A stretch of 64,000 bases of DNA from an uncultured bacterium (GCA_938002255.1 CALLAL010000006.1:1-64000); one strand, 5' to 3'; shown: positions 25,482-35,497, counted from the first letter of the stretch. A program made the numbers and translations. The notes: a model not told the origin generated them from the sequence alone.

Positions 25482-27896
25482 ATGATTTTTTTGCCCAAGA
25501 GTGGCGCTGATAAGGACGAAAAAGGGAAAGAAGAGCGGATCCTGGTTCCATCCGAGCTTCCCATTCTACCGCTTCGGGGGACTGTGCTTTACCCGGATTT
25601 GATTCTTCCGATCATGGTGGGCCGGAAGCGGTCTGTGAAGCTGATTGACGACGCGATGGATTCTAATCGCATTATTGGAATTGTAACCCAAAAGCGTTCT
25701 GAGATTGAGGATCCGAAGGAGAGTGACCTTTACTCAGTCGGGGTGGCCGCATTGATTTTACGAATGATTCGAGAATTGGATGGGAGTCAGCGGGTCATCG
25801 TCCAGGGGATTTCAAGGATCAGGATCAGAGAATACTTCCAGAAAGATCCTTATTATAAGGCACGAGTCGAAACAATGGAAGAGGGAATAGTTACAGGGGT
25901 AGAGATTGAAGCATTGATGATGAATTTAAAGAACCTCTTTCAGAGGGCAGTTGAATTAGCCCCCTATTTGACTTCGGAATTAGGTTCAATGGTCAACAAC
26001 ATTAAATCCCCTTCCATTCTGGCGGATCTGATCGCTTCCAATCTTAACATTTCAACTCCTGAAAAGCAGGGCATTCTTGAGACGGTTGACGTCCGGGAAC
26101 GACTCACGAAAGTCCATCTCATCCTCAATAAAGAGGTTCAGGTCCTTGAGTTGGGCAATAAGATTCAATCTCAAGTGAAGGAGGATATGGATCGGACTCA
26201 GAGAGAGTATTACCTCCGGGAGCAGTTGAAAGCCATTAAGAAGGAATTGGGGGAATTGGATGACCACTCCAGCGAAATTAAAGAATTGAGGGAGAAGATC
26301 AAGAAAGCCAAGATGCCACCGGAAGTGGTCACTGCTGCCGAAAAAGAGTTGGATCGTCTATCGAAAATCCCACCGGCCTCTGCAGAATATACCGTGGCTC
26401 GCACCTATCTTGATTGGCTGGTTGAACTGCCATGGTCAGAATCCACAGAAGATAATCTGGATATCCTCAATGCTCAAAAAACCCTTGATGAAGATCATTA
26501 CGATCTTGAGAAAGTGAAAAAAAGGATCCTCGAGTATCTGGCGGTCAGAAAATTGAAATCTGACATGAAGGGCCCCATTCTTTGCTTTGTGGGACCTCCA
26601 GGAGTGGGGAAGACCTCATTGGGGAAATCGATTGCAAGGGCGATGGGTCGGAAATTCATTCGAATCTCCTTAGGAGGCGTCAGAGATGAAGCCGAAATTC
26701 GGGGACACCGAAGGACCTATGTGGGTGCCCTTCCGGGACGCATCATTCAGGGAGTAAAAAAGGCAGGTTCTAACAATCCGGTTTTTATGTTGGATGAAGT
26801 GGATAAAATCGGGATGGACTTTCGTGGTGACCCATCCTCTGCCCTTCTTGAAGTGTTGGACCCGGAACAGAATTTCTCCTTTTCTGATCATTATATCGAT
26901 CTTCCCTTTGACTTGTCGAAGGTGATGTTTATTACGACCGCCAATGTCCTAGACACCATTCCTCCTGCCCTGAGAGACCGAATGGAGACCCTTGAACTTC
27001 CGGGCTATAGCGAAGATCAGAAGATGATGATCGCTAAGGAATTCATCATTCCCAAGCAGATTACGGAACATGGATTGACTCCCGAGCATATCGAGTTCCA
27101 GAACGAAGCGATTCAAGTGATTATCAGTTCTTATACGCGCGAGGCCGGGGTCAGAAATTTAGAAAGAGAAATCGCAGCCATCTGCCGAGGTGTTGCGAAA
27201 GACGTGGCTTCTGGAGCAAACCAGCAAAAGGTTCTTATCACCCCTGAGCTTCTTCACAAGTTTCTCGGACCGGTGAAATTCTTTCCTGAAGTGGCTGAGC
27301 GAACGTCTGAACCAGGGGTGGCCACTGGACTGGCTTGGACGCCGACAGGCGGGGACATCATCTTTGTCGAAGCCACTAAGATGAGAGGAGAGAAGGGATT
27401 GACGTTGACGGGTCAATTAGGGGATGTGATGAAAGAGTCCGCCCAAGCGGCCTTAGCCTATGTGCGTTCGAAATCAAAGGAACTCAACATTGAAGAAGAT
27501 TTCTTTGCTAAACATGACATCCATATCCATGTCCCTGCGGGCGCCATTCCTAAAGATGGCCCTTCTGCAGGAATCACCATGTTTGTCGCCCTTGTTTCAC
27601 TTCTGACGAATAAACCGGTTCGAAGTGATGTGGCACTCACCGGCGAAATAACTTTGAGAGGACTTGTCCTCCCTGTAGGGGGAATCAAAGAGAAGGTTCT
27701 GGCAGGAATGCGGGCAGGGATCAAGACGATTATCCTTCCAGCCAAGAATGAGAAAGATTTGGAGGAAATTCCTGAGCACATTCGGAATCAAATGGCTTTT
27801 AAATTTATTCAGAGGATGGATGAAGCGATTGAACTGGCGCTCAAACAGCCTGAAATCTCAAAGGCTGAGCACGGGACAATGGCTGTTACTGCCTAA
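25482..27896 (+). CDS. lon: ATP-dependent protease Lon
   Basis: 804 residues, standard LonA length. N-domain (LPILPLRGTVLYPDLILPI), central coiled coil, AAA+ module with Walker A GPPGVGKTSLGKS and Walker B FMLDEVDKIG, then the protease domain with the catalytic Ser in KDGPSAGITM and the Lys about 40 residues later (GGIKEKVLAG). It degrades misfolded and regulatory proteins. ATG 25482 is chosen because GAGGAGG (25469-25475) lies just upstream; the ATG at 25467 would include it. Confidence 0.95.
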   Translation: MIFLPKSGADKDEKGKEERILVPSELPILPLRGTVLYPDLILPIMVGRKRSVKLIDDAMDSNRIIGIVTQKRSEIEDPKESDLYSVGVAALILRMIRELDGSQRVIVQGISRIRIREYFQKDPYYKARVETMEEGIVTGVEIEALMMNLKNLFQRAVELAPYLTSELGSMVNNIKSPSILADLIASNLNISTPEKQGILETVDVRERLTKVHLILNKEVQVLELGNKIQSQVKEDMDRTQREYYLREQLKAIKKELGELDDHSSEIKELREKIKKAKMPPEVVTAAEKELDRLSKIPPASAEYTVARTYLDWLVELPWSESTEDNLDILNAQKTLDEDHYDLEKVKKRILEYLAVRKLKSDMKGPILCFVGPPGVGKTSLGKSIARAMGRKFIRISLGGVRDEAEIRGHRRTYVGALPGRIIQGVKKAGSNNPVFMLDEVDKIGMDFRGDPSSALLEVLDPEQNFSFSDHYIDLPFDLSKVMFITTANVLDTIPPALRDRMETLELPGYSEDQKMMIAKEFIIPKQITEHGLTPEHIEFQNEAIQVIISSYTREAGVRNLEREIAAICRGVAKDVASGANQQKVLITPELLHKFLGPVKFFPEVAERTSEPGVATGLAWTPTGGDIIFVEATKMRGEKGLTLTGQLGDVMKESAQAALAYVRSKSKELNIEEDFFAKHDIHIHVPAGAIPKDGPSAGITMFVALVSLLTNKPVRSDVALTGEITLRGLVLPVGGIKEKVLAGMRAGIKTIILPAKNEKDLEEIPEHIRNQMAFKFIQRMDEAIELALKQPEISKAEHGTMAVTA

Positions 27897-27914
27897 CGTT
27901 CTTCTGTTCGTTGC

Positions 27915-29141
27915 GTGGACTTTCCCAAACTTCGACCTTTAAATATTTTCCCGGTCCAGATGTCTGGGCAAAGATGGGTCTGCCTTCAGGACCCATCTCA
28001 TATTAGCGAACAAGCCCTTTTCCTACCCCCGCCTCTTTATTTCATTGTTTCTCTCTTTGATGGGCATCATTCGATTCTCGATATTCAGGCAGAATATATG
28101 CGAAGGTTTGGAGAATTTCTTTTTACCGATAAGATCGAGGAAGTCATCCATCAACTCGAAGACGCCCTTTTTCTTGAAGGAGAAACCTACGAAAGAGCCT
28201 TACGCGAAAAGGAAGAGGCATTCAAACGGTCCCGTGTTAGGGAAGCTGTATTTGCAGGCAAGAGTTATGAAAAAGACCCCCAGAGACTAAAAGTCCAACT
28301 CTCCACCTATTTCACCTCACCAGAAGGTCCGGGTCCCTTACCGGAACGAAGAGAGGATCGGTTTTTGAAAGGAATCATTGCCCCTCACATTGACTTTCAG
28401 AGAGGGGGCTTCTGTTATGCTTTTGCCCATCGGGAAGTCTGGCAGAGCTCTTTACCGGATTGCTTCGTTATTTTTGGAACCGCCCATCACTTGATGAGCC
28501 ACCCTTTTTGCCTGACTTATAAAGCCTTTTTGACGCCCCTCGGGAGGCTGGAAACGGATGGTGAACTCATTGATGCCATTCAATCGCAATCTTCTTACGA
28601 TCTTTTGATGGACGAAGGTGTTCACCGAAGCGAGCATTCCATTGAATTTCAATGTGTCTTTCTCCGATATCTGTTTCCAGAACCCACCCCCCTTAAGATC
28701 GTTCCCATTCTGTGTGGATCATTTCATGAAGCCATTGAAACACAGAGATCGCCCATGGACGATCCCATGATTCGTCAGTTCTTCGAAGCGGTCATCGCCT
28801 CTGTTTCATCCCTCGGTAGGACGGTCTGCTATCTGGCAAGTGCAGATCTGGCCCATATGGGACTTCAATTCGGAGATACAGAAGGAATGGGGGAAGATGA
28901 GCTCAGGACCCTGGAGTCGGAGGACCGGGAGATGCTTTCGCATTTGGAACAGGGGGATGAAGAGGGCTTCTTTGAGTTCATTGTTAGAGAAAAGGACCGG
29001 AAACGAATCTGTGGGCTTCCAGCCATCTATACAATGCTCAGGGTCATGCAAGGACCTCAGGGCAGGCTCCTCAAATACGGCCAGGCTTATACCCCAGAAA
29101 CCCAATCGGTTGTCTCCTTTGCCAGCCTTGCCTTTTATTAG
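27915..29141 (+). CDS. amrB: AmmeMemoRadiSam system protein B (MEMO1-like)
   Basis: 408 residues. An N-terminal domain of about 100 residues (PqqD-like winged fold by appearance) precedes the MEMO domain, which has IAPHIDFQRGG, FVIFGTAHH, EHSIEFQCVFLRY and CYLASADLAHMG with the metal-site His residues. The usual AmmeMemoRadiSam radical-SAM partner is not in the window, so its context here is unusual. The start is GTG 27915, only 18 bases after lon, with a poor ribosome site; read-through from lon is likely. Confidence 0.82.
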   Translation: MDFPKLRPLNIFPVQMSGQRWVCLQDPSHISEQALFLPPPLYFIVSLFDGHHSILDIQAEYMRRFGEFLFTDKIEEVIHQLEDALFLEGETYERALREKEEAFKRSRVREAVFAGKSYEKDPQRLKVQLSTYFTSPEGPGPLPERREDRFLKGIIAPHIDFQRGGFCYAFAHREVWQSSLPDCFVIFGTAHHLMSHPFCLTYKAFLTPLGRLETDGELIDAIQSQSSYDLLMDEGVHRSEHSIEFQCVFLRYLFPEPTPLKIVPILCGSFHEAIETQRSPMDDPMIRQFFEAVIASVSSLGRTVCYLASADLAHMGLQFGDTEGMGEDELRTLESEDREMLSHLEQGDEEGFFEFIVREKDRKRICGLPAIYTMLRVMQGPQGRLLKYGQAYTPETQSVVSFASLAFY

Positions 29142-29188
29142 ATTGCAGATAGGAATAGAGATTTGTCATTTTGAATTCTGGAATCTCC

Positions 29189-29207
29189 ATTCCGAAGTCC
29201 GAAATGG
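29189..29207. repeat. 19-bp dispersed word, copy 1
   Basis: ATTCCGAAGTCCGAAATGG, matched with one change (A for G) at 51403-51421. Extragenic at both sites. Confidence 0.5.
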
Positions 29208-29210
29208 GAA

Positions 29211-29450
29211 TCAGGAGGGTTTCATTCGGGTTTTATCGAGCGATGGGTAGATTTGGGAAAGTTTGGCTTCAAGGTCCGCAGGAACCTCAATCTGCAAGTT
29301 TAAGATCTTTTCTCGGATGAGGGCAAGGGTCCCCAACTTTTCACTTACCTCTTTGGGGGTCACTCTGCTCAACCTTTTTGAAAGCTCTTTGACCTCTTCG
29401 TTGAGGAACTCGATCAATTTTAGAATCTCTGCCACTTTTCGTTGAGACAT
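29211..29450 (-). CDS. Small coiled-coil protein, unknown
   Basis: 79 residues with heptad-like Leu/Ile spacing (EILKLIEFLNEEVKELSKRL, LGTLALIREKILNLQIEV). No family recognised. Its end overlaps the repeated ATTCCGAA... word region at 29.19 kb only slightly. Same strand as the transglutaminase-like gene upstream. Confidence 0.5.
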   Translation of the reverse strand: MSQRKVAEILKLIEFLNEEVKELSKRLSRVTPKEVSEKLGTLALIREKILNLQIEVPADLEAKLSQIYPSLDKTRMKPS

Positions 29451-29524
29451 TGGAATCCTACTCCTTCATTTTTGGGTATCCACCATAGCCGATTTGAAAC
29501 AATAATTCAAGCTATTTCATCCTT

Positions 29525-30229
29525 CTATTCTTTCAAGACCTCTTCGCTCTCAAAATCGGACAGACTTCTGTCTCCCTCCTCTTCAAATTTCTTGATCCAC
29601 CGGTTGATCCTTTCCTCTCCGTAGGTCTTTTTCCATCCAGTCAAAATATGGTCAACCGGAATATCGGTAAAGGTTCCTTCAATGGCTATGTATTCCATAA
29701 ACCGTTGGTTTTCGAGATTATAGGGTTGAAACAGGGAGTCTTCTCGGCCGTTAAATTCAAGGGGAACGACCTGATGCCTCAAACAGAGCTCCCGATTAAA
29801 TGCGGGAGTGGCCTTGACCCATTTTCCCTCAAGATAGAATTCAACAAATCCATGGGAAACAAATAGATCGGTCCCAAGAAATTCGATGAGCTGTTTTGTG
29901 GCCAGATGATTTCGAACCGTTGCCAGTCCGATTCGGGAGGGAATCCCACAGGCCCTTCCCAGAGCGCAGAGAAGAGAGGCTTTGGGTACACAGAAACTCC
30001 GGCCCCGCTTGAGGACATAGCTTGCGCGGTAATGTTCGGGCAAAAAGAAAGGCGAATAGGGATCGTAACGAATACCATCACGGACCGCAAGGTAGAGCTT
30101 CACGGCTTTTTCGACGGGATCTTTTAGCCGACCTGCAATCTCTTGAGCCAGACCTCTGACCTCTTGATGGTCGCTATCGATGATGTCCGTTGGGTCCAAA
30201 TAGGACATTTCTTTGTTCTTGTTCATCAT
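29525..30229 (-). CDS. Transglutaminase-like cysteine protease domain protein
   Basis: 234 residues. The catalytic Cys lies in KRGRSFCVPKASLLCALGRA, the His in SHGFVEFYLEGKWVKATPAF and the Asp-like position in the following strand; RDGIRYDPYS is the usual N-terminal word of bacterial transglutaminase-like proteins. No signal peptide. Substrate unknown. Confidence 0.82.
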   Translation of the reverse strand: MMNKNKEMSYLDPTDIIDSDHQEVRGLAQEIAGRLKDPVEKAVKLYLAVRDGIRYDPYSPFFLPEHYRASYVLKRGRSFCVPKASLLCALGRACGIPSRIGLATVRNHLATKQLIEFLGTDLFVSHGFVEFYLEGKWVKATPAFNRELCLRHQVVPLEFNGREDSLFQPYNLENQRFMEYIAIEGTFTDIPVDHILTGWKKTYGEERINRWIKKFEEEGDRSLSDFESEEVLKE

Positions 30230-30303
30230 CGTTTTATATAATCTCTTTCATGGTTTCTTTCAACCTGGCCCCATGAGCATTCAGGTGTTTTGCAAACATA
30301 GCC

Positions 30304-30540
30304 TCAGATTCTTCCAGCAAGCACCACCCCCATCCTAACCCTATTCTCGTGTAAAGCCCCAGGACCGAAGAGCAGGTTGAAAACCATAGGGAAGATATTT
30401 GCGATACGGACTTCGATAAAACCAGGGATCAGAGGGATAGCCGTCTTAAAGGCGATGAGGGCAGCTGAATACATAGCGGCACAGACCGCCACCAAGATGA
30501 TCATCCTGATATTTCTCCACATCCGAAAAGCCGCTTTCAT
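30304..30540 (-). pseudogene. Truncated ECF-type transporter S-component-like gene
   Basis: The first 55 residues resemble the start of energy-coupling-factor S components: a helix IRMIILVAVCAAMYSAALI, then PLIPGFIEVRIANIFPMVFNLLFGPGA (the GF.E.R..N.F...FGP pattern of the first loop). The frame then runs for 20 unrelated basic residues and stops, so about 70% of the protein is missing. ATG 30540. Confidence 0.5.
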
Positions 30541-30745
30541 GATTTTTCACCCCTGATTATACCGACTTAGAAAAGGCCCATGCCCTGATAAAAATTTACT
30601 AAATTGGAATATAAGGTGTCAATCAAAAATGAAGGTCCTGCTCTGCCCATTTATTTCATTGAGGTATTCCATTTTATTGAGAATATCGAGTGGATGTGGT
30701 ATGAACATTTAATAAAAGAGGATCCATGCCTGGAGAGGTGCAGAG

Positions 30746-31150
30746 ATGGTCAAGACCCTTCAAGTGCAAAGTTCCAAACAGACAGAATTCATCGATATCA
30801 CGAGGCAGGTGACCGAAATTGTACTAAAGACAGGGATCAAGGAGGGCCTCTGTATCCTTTATGTTCCCCATACCACGGCCGGAATTACAATCAATGAAAA
30901 TGCGGATCCAAGTGTTCCGAGAGATATTCAGATGGAGATCAATAAGATCGTTCCTTTCGAAGATCGATACCTCCATACGGAAGGGAATTCCGCAGCGCAT
31001 ATTAAATCAAGTCTCATGGGAACTTCCTTAACCCTCTTCATCGAATCGGGACGACTCCTTCTGGGAACCTGGCAGGGAATCTTTTTCTGTGAATTCGATG
31101 GGCCAAGAAGCCGGCAGGTTCACGTAAAGGTCATCGAGGATAGACGATAA
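30746..31150 (+). CDS. yjbQ: YjbQ / UPF0047 family protein
   Basis: 134 residues, the complete family length. Signature HTTAGITINENADPSVPRD, then LHTEGNSAAHIKSSLMGTS and LGTWQGIFFCEFDGPRSR. Members of this family have thiamine-phosphate synthase side activity; the physiological role is unclear. Stop is four bases before the next gene, which is probably cotranscribed. Confidence 0.92.
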   Translation: MVKTLQVQSSKQTEFIDITRQVTEIVLKTGIKEGLCILYVPHTTAGITINENADPSVPRDIQMEINKIVPFEDRYLHTEGNSAAHIKSSLMGTSLTLFIESGRLLLGTWQGIFFCEFDGPRSRQVHVKVIEDRR

Positions 31151-31153
31151 CTA

Positions 31154-31924
31154 ATGAACTTCGAAGATCTTATAGACTCAGCAGACCTCCTACTCGAAAA
31201 AGAACCGAAGCTGATTCAGCTTCCGTCCGAGGGAAAGGTGGTCTTTGTGGGAGACACTCATGGAGACCTCGATGCTTCAGAGCGGGTTCTAAAACAATAT
31301 TTGAAGAGACCTTATCGAGTCGTCTTTTTAGGGGATTATGTAGATCGAGGAAAAGAGTCCGAAAAGAATGTGGTCTATCTGCTCCGCATGAAGCTTGACC
31401 ATCCGGAAGAACTTTTTCTTCTTGCTGGGAATCATGAAGGTTATCTGGTGAAAGAACTTCACCCTGCCCATTTCTGGGAGTCAATCCCGTTGAAGAAGAA
31501 AGAGCGATACGGAAGGCTCTTCTCCAAGTTTCCTCTCTGCGCGACATCTGCCAATGGCCTTTTGGCTCTTCATGGTGCACTCCCTGAATTATCTTCTCTC
31601 GAAGAGGTGAATCAAATTCAGTGGGGAGACTCCAATTGGGACAGAATGGTGTGGGGCGATTTCATTGAAGAGGAAGGGGATTTCCTGGGTGATCCATGGG
31701 GAAGGCCTCAATTTGGAAAGGACTATTTTAATCGTTTAATGGATAGGTATCAAAAAAAGGTGCTGGTCCGCTCGCATCAACCCTATGCCCCCTCATTGAT
31801 GTTTGGAAAGCGGTGTATTACGATTTTTACTTCCAATGCTTATCCATTGATCCGGACGCTTGTGATCGTCGATCTGGAAAAAGAGATTCAAGATGCCAGG
31901 GATGTGATCATCGAAAGAATATAG
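31154..31924 (+). CDS. PPP-family serine/threonine phosphatase
   Basis: 256 residues with the PPP metal motifs: FVGDTHGDLDA (GDxHG), FLGDYVDRG (GDxVDRG) and LLAGNHEGY (GNHE), and later His residues in LALHGALPE and RSHQPYAP. Bacterial PPP phosphatase of the archaeal/bacterial type; cytoplasmic. Substrate unknown. Follows yjbQ by 3 bases. Confidence 0.9.
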   Translation: MNFEDLIDSADLLLEKEPKLIQLPSEGKVVFVGDTHGDLDASERVLKQYLKRPYRVVFLGDYVDRGKESEKNVVYLLRMKLDHPEELFLLAGNHEGYLVKELHPAHFWESIPLKKKERYGRLFSKFPLCATSANGLLALHGALPELSSLEEVNQIQWGDSNWDRMVWGDFIEEEGDFLGDPWGRPQFGKDYFNRLMDRYQKKVLVRSHQPYAPSLMFGKRCITIFTSNAYPLIRTLVIVDLEKEIQDARDVIIERI

Positions 31925-31962
31925 CCTGTGGTCAGCTCGTTTTAATTAGGAAGGCGTGGACG

Positions 31963-32613
31963 ATGCCCAAGATCATTTCCTTTGATATGGACGGAACATT
32001 GGTTGATCCAGAATTTACAGATTGGGTCTGGTTACGTGGAATCCCGGAGCTTTTTGCACAACAGAGAGGGATTCCCTTTGATGAGGCAAAAGCGTTGGTG
32101 ATCAAAGAGTACCAAACGGTAGGAGAAGGGGCCATCGAATGGTATGACATCAAATATTGGTTCAGGCGTTTTCAATTCGATGAGACCTGGGAGACCCTGA
32201 TGAGACGATATGTTGATAAGATTAAGACCTATGAGGATGTTCCTCCCCTTTTAGAATATCTGAAAGCAAAGTATCCATTGGTGCTTACGTCGAACGCAGG
32301 GAGAGAATTTATTCATCTGGTCATGGAAACCACTGGCTTGGAAAGATATTTCAACCGTATCTTTTCCGCCACCTCTGATTTTCAGGTCGTCAAAAAGACC
32401 CCTCACTTCTATCAACAGATCTGTGATCTTCTCGGGGTAGAGCCGAAAGATCTTGTCCATGTGGGTGACCATTATGAATTCGATTATCTCGCACCCCAGG
32501 CTCTCGGGATCAAGGCGTTCTATCTGGACCGTACAGGACAGGGAAATGGTGATTCTGTTCTGTTTAATCTGAGAGATCTGGTAAAAAGGCTTTTTCCATT
32601 GGCAGAGGGTTAG
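31963..32613 (+). CDS. HAD-IA family hydrolase
   Basis: 216 residues. Motif I IISFDMDGTLVDPE, motif II LVLTSNAGREF, motif III VKKTPHFY, motif IV VHVGDHYEFDYLAP (GD with the later D). C1 cap. The likely role is small phosphate-ester hydrolysis. ATG 31963 has AGGAAGG upstream; a longer frame reaches back into the preceding gene and is not needed. Confidence 0.8.
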   Translation: MPKIISFDMDGTLVDPEFTDWVWLRGIPELFAQQRGIPFDEAKALVIKEYQTVGEGAIEWYDIKYWFRRFQFDETWETLMRRYVDKIKTYEDVPPLLEYLKAKYPLVLTSNAGREFIHLVMETTGLERYFNRIFSATSDFQVVKKTPHFYQQICDLLGVEPKDLVHVGDHYEFDYLAPQALGIKAFYLDRTGQGNGDSVLFNLRDLVKRLFPLAEG

Positions 32614-32784
32614 AAGATGAGCCTCGGAATGGGAACGGGGTGGTTTGTCGAAGAGAAAGAAGCCAGATCCTCGTTTCATTGAGATCCACCCAAAGGGTGC
32701 TTTTTCCCGGAGAGATCAAAATATTCTTAAGGCATCTTCAATCAGTTTGTTATGTTCATATGACGCTCAGGGGGGGCAATATTC

Positions 32785-34029
32785 ATTAGCGAAAGAAGAA
32801 ATGCGTCACGACTCCATTGGGCCTGGATTGTTCTGGCCTCAAGTTTTATTACCCTTTTGGTCAACTATAGCATACGCATAGGTGCCTACTCCATTCTTCT
32901 TCCTAAAATGATCCAAGACCTTCGAATCAATCTGGTTGAGGCAGGCCTGATCCGAACCGCTTATTTTTTAGCCTACGTCCTTGGTTCTCCTTTCATGGGA
33001 TGGTTGACCGATCGATTAGGAGGGCGGTGGGTCATCAGTTTCTTCTGCCTTTTTCTTGGGACAGGGACTTTTTTGATGGGACTGGCTCCTAACCTCCATT
33101 ATGCCATCCTCTGCTATGGTATGGTTGGCTTAGGGGCAGCGGCCATCTGGACCCCCACGGTGACTTTGATTCAAAGGTGGTTTTCTGCCTCCAGGCGGGG
33201 CATGGCCTTGGGGATTCTCTCTCCCAGTTATGCGATAGGGTTTGGTCTCATGGGATTGATCCTCCCGGAGATGGTTGAAACTCTGGGATGGAGAATGGCC
33301 TGGTTTCTTTTAGGGATTGCGGGATGGGGATTGGTCTTATTGAATGGTTTTCTTCTTAGGAATGGTCCAGAAGAGATGGCCCTTCAGCCCTGGGGAGATA
33401 CAGAAAAACCCTCTGTCCCTTTTTCCCCTCCCCAGCGTCAAGATCTCTTTGGGAGTCTTCTTCGTAGAGCAACCTTCTGGTGGATGGGCCTCTCCTATTT
33501 TTTTATCTCCCTAGCCGCTTATATGATTTCAGACTTTTTGGTTACCTACAGTGTCGTGGAGTTGCAGGTTGATCATGGTAAAGCTTCAGGTTTGCTTACG
33601 ATCATGGCTGCCAGCGGGATCCTGGGAGGTTTTTTTCTGATGTGGCTTTCAGACTTTATTGGGAGAAGGAGAGCCCTGTTCATCATTCATGTTACCCTAG
33701 CCTTGAGCATTCTTTGGATCCTTCTGGTGAAAGGAAACTTTTTTTCCTTGAGACTAGGGATCGCAGGATTTGGATTCTTATTTGGGGCCATCTGGCCCAT
33801 GTATGGAGCTTGCACTCGGGACTATTTCCCAAAAGAGGTGACAGGATTCGTTTTTGGAGTCATGACCATTTTTTATGGCCTTGGGGCAATGGTCAATTCT
33901 CTGTTGACCGGCCTCGTGGTTGACCATACCGGATCTTTCCGAGGAGCCTTTGGGGTAGGCATGTTGTCATCTTTTGTTGCCGCTCTGATGGTGACCCAAC
34001 TTAAAAAGAACATAGACTTTGAGAGGTGA
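32785..34029 (+). CDS. MFS transporter, start unclear
   Basis: At least 390 residues (from TTG 32857), up to about 414. Twelve helices; the loop motif GWLTDRLGGRW after helix 2 and SDFIGRRRALFI in the second half are the MFS A-motif pair. The coding pattern and helix 1 (HWAWIVLASSFITLLVNY) extend upstream of the first accepted start codon, but the only candidates there are ATT 32785 (with GGGGGG upstream) or a frameshift. So either a rare start codon or a small sequence error. A nitrate, sugar or oxalate-type substrate cannot be told. Confidence 0.78.
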   Translation: MSERRNASRLHWAWIVLASSFITLLVNYSIRIGAYSILLPKMIQDLRINLVEAGLIRTAYFLAYVLGSPFMGWLTDRLGGRWVISFFCLFLGTGTFLMGLAPNLHYAILCYGMVGLGAAAIWTPTVTLIQRWFSASRRGMALGILSPSYAIGFGLMGLILPEMVETLGWRMAWFLLGIAGWGLVLLNGFLLRNGPEEMALQPWGDTEKPSVPFSPPQRQDLFGSLLRRATFWWMGLSYFFISLAAYMISDFLVTYSVVELQVDHGKASGLLTIMAASGILGGFFLMWLSDFIGRRRALFIIHVTLALSILWILLVKGNFFSLRLGIAGFGFLFGAIWPMYGACTRDYFPKEVTGFVFGVMTIFYGLGAMVNSLLTGLVVDHTGSFRGAFGVGMLSSFVAALMVTQLKKNIDFER

Positions 34030-34093
34030 TTGAAAGAACTCTCTCTTTTATGATAAGATCTTTTGGTGAATGAGTTGTGAGGAGGAGATTGGC

Positions 34094-35497
34094 ATGGCAT
34101 CCAGCCCGAGGATCTTGGTGGTTGATGACGAAATGATTGTTTGTGAAAGCTGTCAAAGAATTCTTGAAGAGGAGGGATTAGAAGTTGAGATTGCCCTCAG
34201 CGGGACAGAAGCCTTTGCGAAAATGAGAGAGAATCCTTTTGATATTGTTATTACCGATCTCAAAATGCCAGGGATTGATGGGATGGAAGTCCTTCGAACC
34301 ATACGAAGAGAGTATCCCGATACGATTGTGATCATGATAACAGGATTTTCAACCGTTGAAACTGCGGTTGAAGCCATGAAATTAGGGGCTTTCGACTACA
34401 TTCCCAAACCGTTTACCCCTGATGAGGTGACCATTGTTGTTAAGAAAGCCATTGAGCAGAAAAACCTTCTCTTAGAAAATCTTTATTTGAGGCAGGAGCT
34501 TCAAGAAAAATATGGTTTCCACAACATCGTGGGGAAAAGTAAGAAGATGCAGGAGATCTACCGGATTATCGCCAAGGTCGCTCCCACAGAGAGTACGGTG
34601 CTGATCTACGGACAAAGCGGGACCGGAAAAGAGCTCATTGCAAGAGCCATCCATTATAATAGCCCAAGGAGAGACAAGCAGTTTGTCACGGTCGATTGCG
34701 CAGTGCTCTCGGAGAATCTTCTTGAAAGTGAACTGTTTGGTCATGTGAGAGGATCCTTCACGGGTGCGGTGACGACCAAACCAGGACTCTTTGAAGTCGC
34801 AGATGGAGGCACGGTTTTCCTCGATGAGGTCGGGAACATCAGTCTTCCCATACAGGCAAAACTCCTTAGGGTATTACAGGAACGTGAATTTACTCCTGTG
34901 GGAGGAACCAAAGCCAAGAAAGTCGATATCCGCCTGATTGCAGCCACCAATAAAGATTTGGAAAAGATGATCAAAGAGGAAACTTTTCGAGAGGATCTTT
35001 ATTACCGATTAAATATCGTTCCCATCATCCTTCCACCCCTCAAAGAACGTCAGGAAGATATTCCCCATCTGGCGGTCCATTTTCTAAAAAAGTATTCCGA
35101 AGAGATGGGAAAGACAATCAAAGGCTTTACGCCTGAGGCAATGGAGAAATTGATGAAGTATCCATGGCCCGGCAACGTGCGAGAATTAGAAAACGTCATC
35201 GAGCGGACGGTTGTGATGATGGATGAAGAGATGGTACGCATCGAACACCTCATTCTGCCTGGCCAGCAGGAAGGTGACAGGACTGAAAAACAGGTTCCCA
35301 TGACCAGTGAAGAACTGAAGGAAATTAAAAAGCAACTCCGGGAAAAGGCGGTGGAGGAGATAGAAAAGGCATTTGTCATCAATGCGTTGGAACGTAATCA
35401 ATGGAATGTGACGAAGGCAGCAGAAGAAGTTGGAATGTTACGGCCAAATTTCCAGGCTCTCATGAGAAAGTATAATTTAAGGGTGAGAGACGAGTGA
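34094..35497 (+). CDS. NtrC-family sigma-54-dependent response regulator
   Basis: 467 residues: receiver domain with phospho-acceptor Asp55 (ITDLKMP) and Lys of YIPKPF; AAA+ domain with Walker A YGQSGTGKE (about 173), Walker B GTVFLDEVG, arginine-rich R-finger RLN; sigma-54 loop reading GSFTGA (220-225) instead of GAFTGA; Fis-type helix-turn-helix at the C-terminus (NVTKAAEEVGMLRPNFQALM). It activates sigma-54 promoters when phosphorylated. ATG 34094 is supported by GAGGAGG upstream. The nearest sigma-54 promoter is at 35.97 kb, before the nonahaem cytochrome operon. Confidence 0.93.
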   Translation: MASSPRILVVDDEMIVCESCQRILEEEGLEVEIALSGTEAFAKMRENPFDIVITDLKMPGIDGMEVLRTIRREYPDTIVIMITGFSTVETAVEAMKLGAFDYIPKPFTPDEVTIVVKKAIEQKNLLLENLYLRQELQEKYGFHNIVGKSKKMQEIYRIIAKVAPTESTVLIYGQSGTGKELIARAIHYNSPRRDKQFVTVDCAVLSENLLESELFGHVRGSFTGAVTTKPGLFEVADGGTVFLDEVGNISLPIQAKLLRVLQEREFTPVGGTKAKKVDIRLIAATNKDLEKMIKEETFREDLYYRLNIVPIILPPLKERQEDIPHLAVHFLKKYSEEMGKTIKGFTPEAMEKLMKYPWPGNVRELENVIERTVVMMDEEMVRIEHLILPGQQEGDRTEKQVPMTSEELKEIKKQLREKAVEEIEKAFVINALERNQWNVTKAAEEVGMLRPNFQALMRKYNLRVRDE

